Positions 62,061 through 64,000 of a DNA stretch of 64,000 nt are shown here, piece after piece; position 1 is the stretch's first letter; every line of letters begins with the position of its first letter. Under the pieces are notes generated by a model. The model did no database searches. It was not told the DNA's origin and was given only the letters and a program-made list of their open reading frames with translations. This DNA is from Panulirus ornatus (Eukaryota; Arthropoda; Malacostraca; Decapoda; Palinuridae): the NCBI RefSeq assembly GCF_036320965.1, contig NC_092264.1:13118394-13182393 (forward strand). The letters run 5' to 3'. A program made the position numbers and the translations under genes.

Positions 62061-63453
62061 GTCGTCCATTTCCTTGGTACAATGTCGTCCATTTCCTCGG
62101 TTCAATGTCGTCCATTTCCTCGGTTCAATGTCGCCCATTTCATCGGTTCAATGTCGTACAATTCTTCGATTACATGTCGCCCATTTCCTCGGTTCAATGT
62201 CGTCCATTTCCTCGGTTCAATATCGCCCATTTCCCAGGTTCAATGTTATCCATTTCCTCGGTTCAATGTCGTCCATTTCCTCGGTTCAATGCCGTCCATT
62301 TCCTCGGTTCAATGTCGCCCATTTCCTCGGTTCAATATCGCCCATTTCCCAGGTTCAATGTCATCCATTTCCTCGGTTTAATGTCATTCATTTCCTCGGT
62401 TCAATGTCGTCCATTGTCTCGATTCAATATCGTCCATTTCCTCGGTTCACTGTCGCTCATTTCCTCGTTTCAATGTCGTTCATTTCCTCGGTTCAATATC
62501 ACCCATTTCCTCGGTTCAATGTCGTCCATTTCCTCGGTTCAATGTCGTCCATTTCCTCGGTTCAATGTCGTCCATTTCCTCAGTTCAATGTCGTCCATTT
62601 CTTCGGTACAATGTCGTCAATTTCCTCGGTTCAATATCGTCTATTTCCTCAGTTCAATGTCGTCCATTTCCTCGGTTCAATGTCGCCCAATTCCTCGGTT
62701 CAATGTCGGCCATTTCTTTGGTTCAATGTCGTCCATTTCCTCAGTCCAATGTTGTCCATTTCCTCGGTTCAATGTCATCCATTTCCACGGTTCAATGTCA
62801 TTATCCTCGGTTCAATGTCGTCCATTTCCTCGGTTCAATGTCGTCCATTTCCTCGGTTCAATGTCGCCCATTTCCTCTGTTCAATGTCGCCCATTTCCTC
62901 GGTTCAATGTTGTCTAATTCTTCGATTCAATGTCGTCCATTTCCTCAGTAAAATGTCGTCCATTTCCTCGGTTCATTGTCGTCCATTTCCTTGGTTCAAT
63001 GTCGTCCATTTCCTCAGTTCAATGGCGCACATTTCCTCGGTTGATTGTCGTCCATTTCCTCGGTTCAGTGTCGTCCATTTCCTCGGTTCATTGTCGTCCA
63101 ATTCCTCGGTACAATATAGCCCATTTCTTCAGTTCAATGTCGCCCATTTCCTCGGTTCCATGTCGTCTATTTCCTCGGTTCAATGTCGTCAATTTGTTCG
63201 GTTCAATGTCTTCCATTTCTTCGGTTTAATGTCGTCCATTTCCTCGGTTCAATGTCGTCCATTTCCTCGGTTCAATGTCTCAAATTTCTTCCGTTCAACA
63301 TCGTCCATTTCCTCGGTTCAATGTCGCCCATTTCCTCAGTTCAATGTCGTCCATTTCCTCGGTTCAATGTCGCCCATTTCCTCAGTTCAATGTCGTCCAT
63401 TTCCTCGGTTCAATGTCGCCCATTTCTTCAATTCAGTGTCAACCATTTCCTAG
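61861..63453 (+). other. Longest open frame in array 2 (530 codons); probably not a gene
   Basis: This frame reads a degenerate 23-residue repeat (core MSSISSVQCRPFPRFN, then VVHFLGS) with no signal peptide, no recognisable domain and no flanking unique sequence. Other forward frames overlap it with the same peptide in another register (62039-62917, 61335-62381), as expected from a stop-free unit whose length is not a multiple of three. Start and end are set by chance substitutions such as TTTAATG or CCTAGG. There is no upstream promoter context distinct from the repeat. I list it so that it is not mistaken for a missed gene. Confidence 0.85.
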
Positions 63454-64000
63454 GTTCAATGTCACCCATTTCCTCGGATTAATGTCTTCCATTTCCTCTG
63501 TTCAATATCGTCCATTTCCTCGTTTCAATGTCGTCCATTTTTTTGGTTCAATATCGCCCATTTCCTCGGTTCAATATCATCCATTTCCTCGGTTCAATGT
63601 AGTCCATTTCCTCGGTTCATTGTCTTCCATTTCCTCAGTTCAATGTCGTCCAATTCCTCGGTTCAATGTCGTCCATTTCCTCGGTTCACTGTCGCCCATT
63701 TCCTCGGTTCAATGTCGTTCATTTCCTCGGTTCAATGCCGTCCATTTCCTAGGTTCAACGGCGCCCATTTCTTTAGTTCAATGTCGTCCATTTCCTCGGT
63801 TCAATGTCGTCCATTTCCTCGGTTCAATGTCGTCCATTTTCTCTGTTCAATGTCGCACATTTCCTTGGTTCAATGTCGTCCATTTCCTCGTTTCAATGTC
63901 GTCCATTTCCTCGTTTCAATGTCGTCCATTTTCTCGATTCAATATCGCCCATTTCCTCAGTTCAATGTCGTCTAATTCTTCGGTTCACTGTCGTTCATTT

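Larger units (their letters stand above)
48882..64000. repeat. Satellite/minisatellite array 2, 23-bp unit
   Basis: A 23-bp unit, core CATTTCCTCGGTTCAATG followed by TCGTC, repeats without interruption for 15.1 kb, about 657 units, and continues past the window's right edge. Common variants are GCC for GTC, CTCAG or CTTGG for CTCGG, CTCTG, CTCGA, TTCATTG, TTCAATA and GTACAATG. Occasional units lose or gain one to three bases. There are no unique spacers. The forward consensus lacks stop codons in every frame. The reverse strand has TGA once per 23 bp, so each reverse frame meets a stop about every 69 bp. The sequence shows no similarity to array 1 that I can see. Confidence 0.97.
56300..64000. 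repeat. ~2.7-kb HOR of the 23-bp unit, three rounds and a partial fourth
   Basis: The signature GGATTAATGTCTTCCAT, preceded by a TTCAATTCAATGTCAACC unit (TTCAGTG in the last copy), occurs at 56384, 59243, 60778 and 63476. The steps are 2859, 1535 and 2698 bp. The marker GGTTCAACGGCGCCC follows near 56662, 61053 and 63752 but reads GGTTCAATGTCG in the second round. The second round lacks about 1.2 kb, including the TCTATATCC cluster, and is the most indel-rich part of array 2. The third round lacks about four or five units near 61.19 kb that rounds one and four keep. Confidence 0.82.

Noticed and set aside
48900..63975. Dozens of overlapping forward open frames of 70-530 codons in array 2 as genes for a repeat protein
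   Set aside because: They are forced by a stop-free 23-bp unit read in all frames, overlap one another with the same peptide, and have no unique flanks, domains or defined starts.
48882..64000. CRISPR array
   Set aside because: The 23-bp repeats are directly adjacent with no unique spacers, and there are no cas genes or leader.

Overview
The window holds no gene that I can support. It is two tandem-repeat arrays separated by a 100-N assembly gap (48782-48881). The DNA is eukaryotic satellite DNA of the kind found in heterochromatic, pericentromeric or subtelomeric blocks. Nothing in it (no gene, rRNA, tRNA or recognisable transposon protein) identifies the species.

Array 1 (1-48781) is about 160 copies of a ~300-bp monomer. 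Diagnostic differences after a TGACGTC core sort the copies into types that I call A, B, C, D (a ~200-bp deletion form), E, F and G, plus a divergent group H. The types recur in fixed orders and so make higher-order repeats (HORs): a nonamer A-B-D-E-E-F-A-B-C near the start, a ~1.39-kb pentamer F-A-B-D-E (16.7-25.4 kb), a ~2.1-kb heptamer F-A-B-G-A-B-C, a ~2.9-kb decamer (heptamer plus D-E-E), and a ~7.2-kb unit of decamer+decamer+pentamer (32.2-43.3 kb). A block of divergent H monomers with a (TAA)10 microsatellite is present twice, about 3.29 kb apart. Two stretches, 9.29-10.69 kb and 43.27-48.78 kb, are full of single-base indels. The second ends at the gap and looks like poor consensus sequence rather than real divergence.

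The main structural observation is that the ~300-bp monomer is itself an inverted dimer. Dyad centres alternate about every 150 bp: one at a CCAAT palindrome flanked by two TGACGTCA sites, the other near ATTCATGTGAAT and flanked by long inverted arms beginning AGCAACCCTACCTTATG. Most monomers therefore carry paired CRE-like and NF-Y-like sites and could fold into two hairpins if transcribed.

Array 2 (48882-64000) is about 657 copies of a 23-bp unit (core CATTTCCTCGGTTCAATG plus TCGTC). It is also organised into HORs: ~1.38 kb and ~3.51 kb at the left, a 598-bp tandem duplication at 54.06-55.2 kb, and a ~2.7-kb unit at 56.3-64.0 kb. The consensus has no stop codon in any forward frame and 23 is not a multiple of 3, so all three frames encode the same 23-residue peptide in different registers. 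This produces many overlapping long open frames (up to 530 codons), which I regard as by-products of the repeat and not genes.
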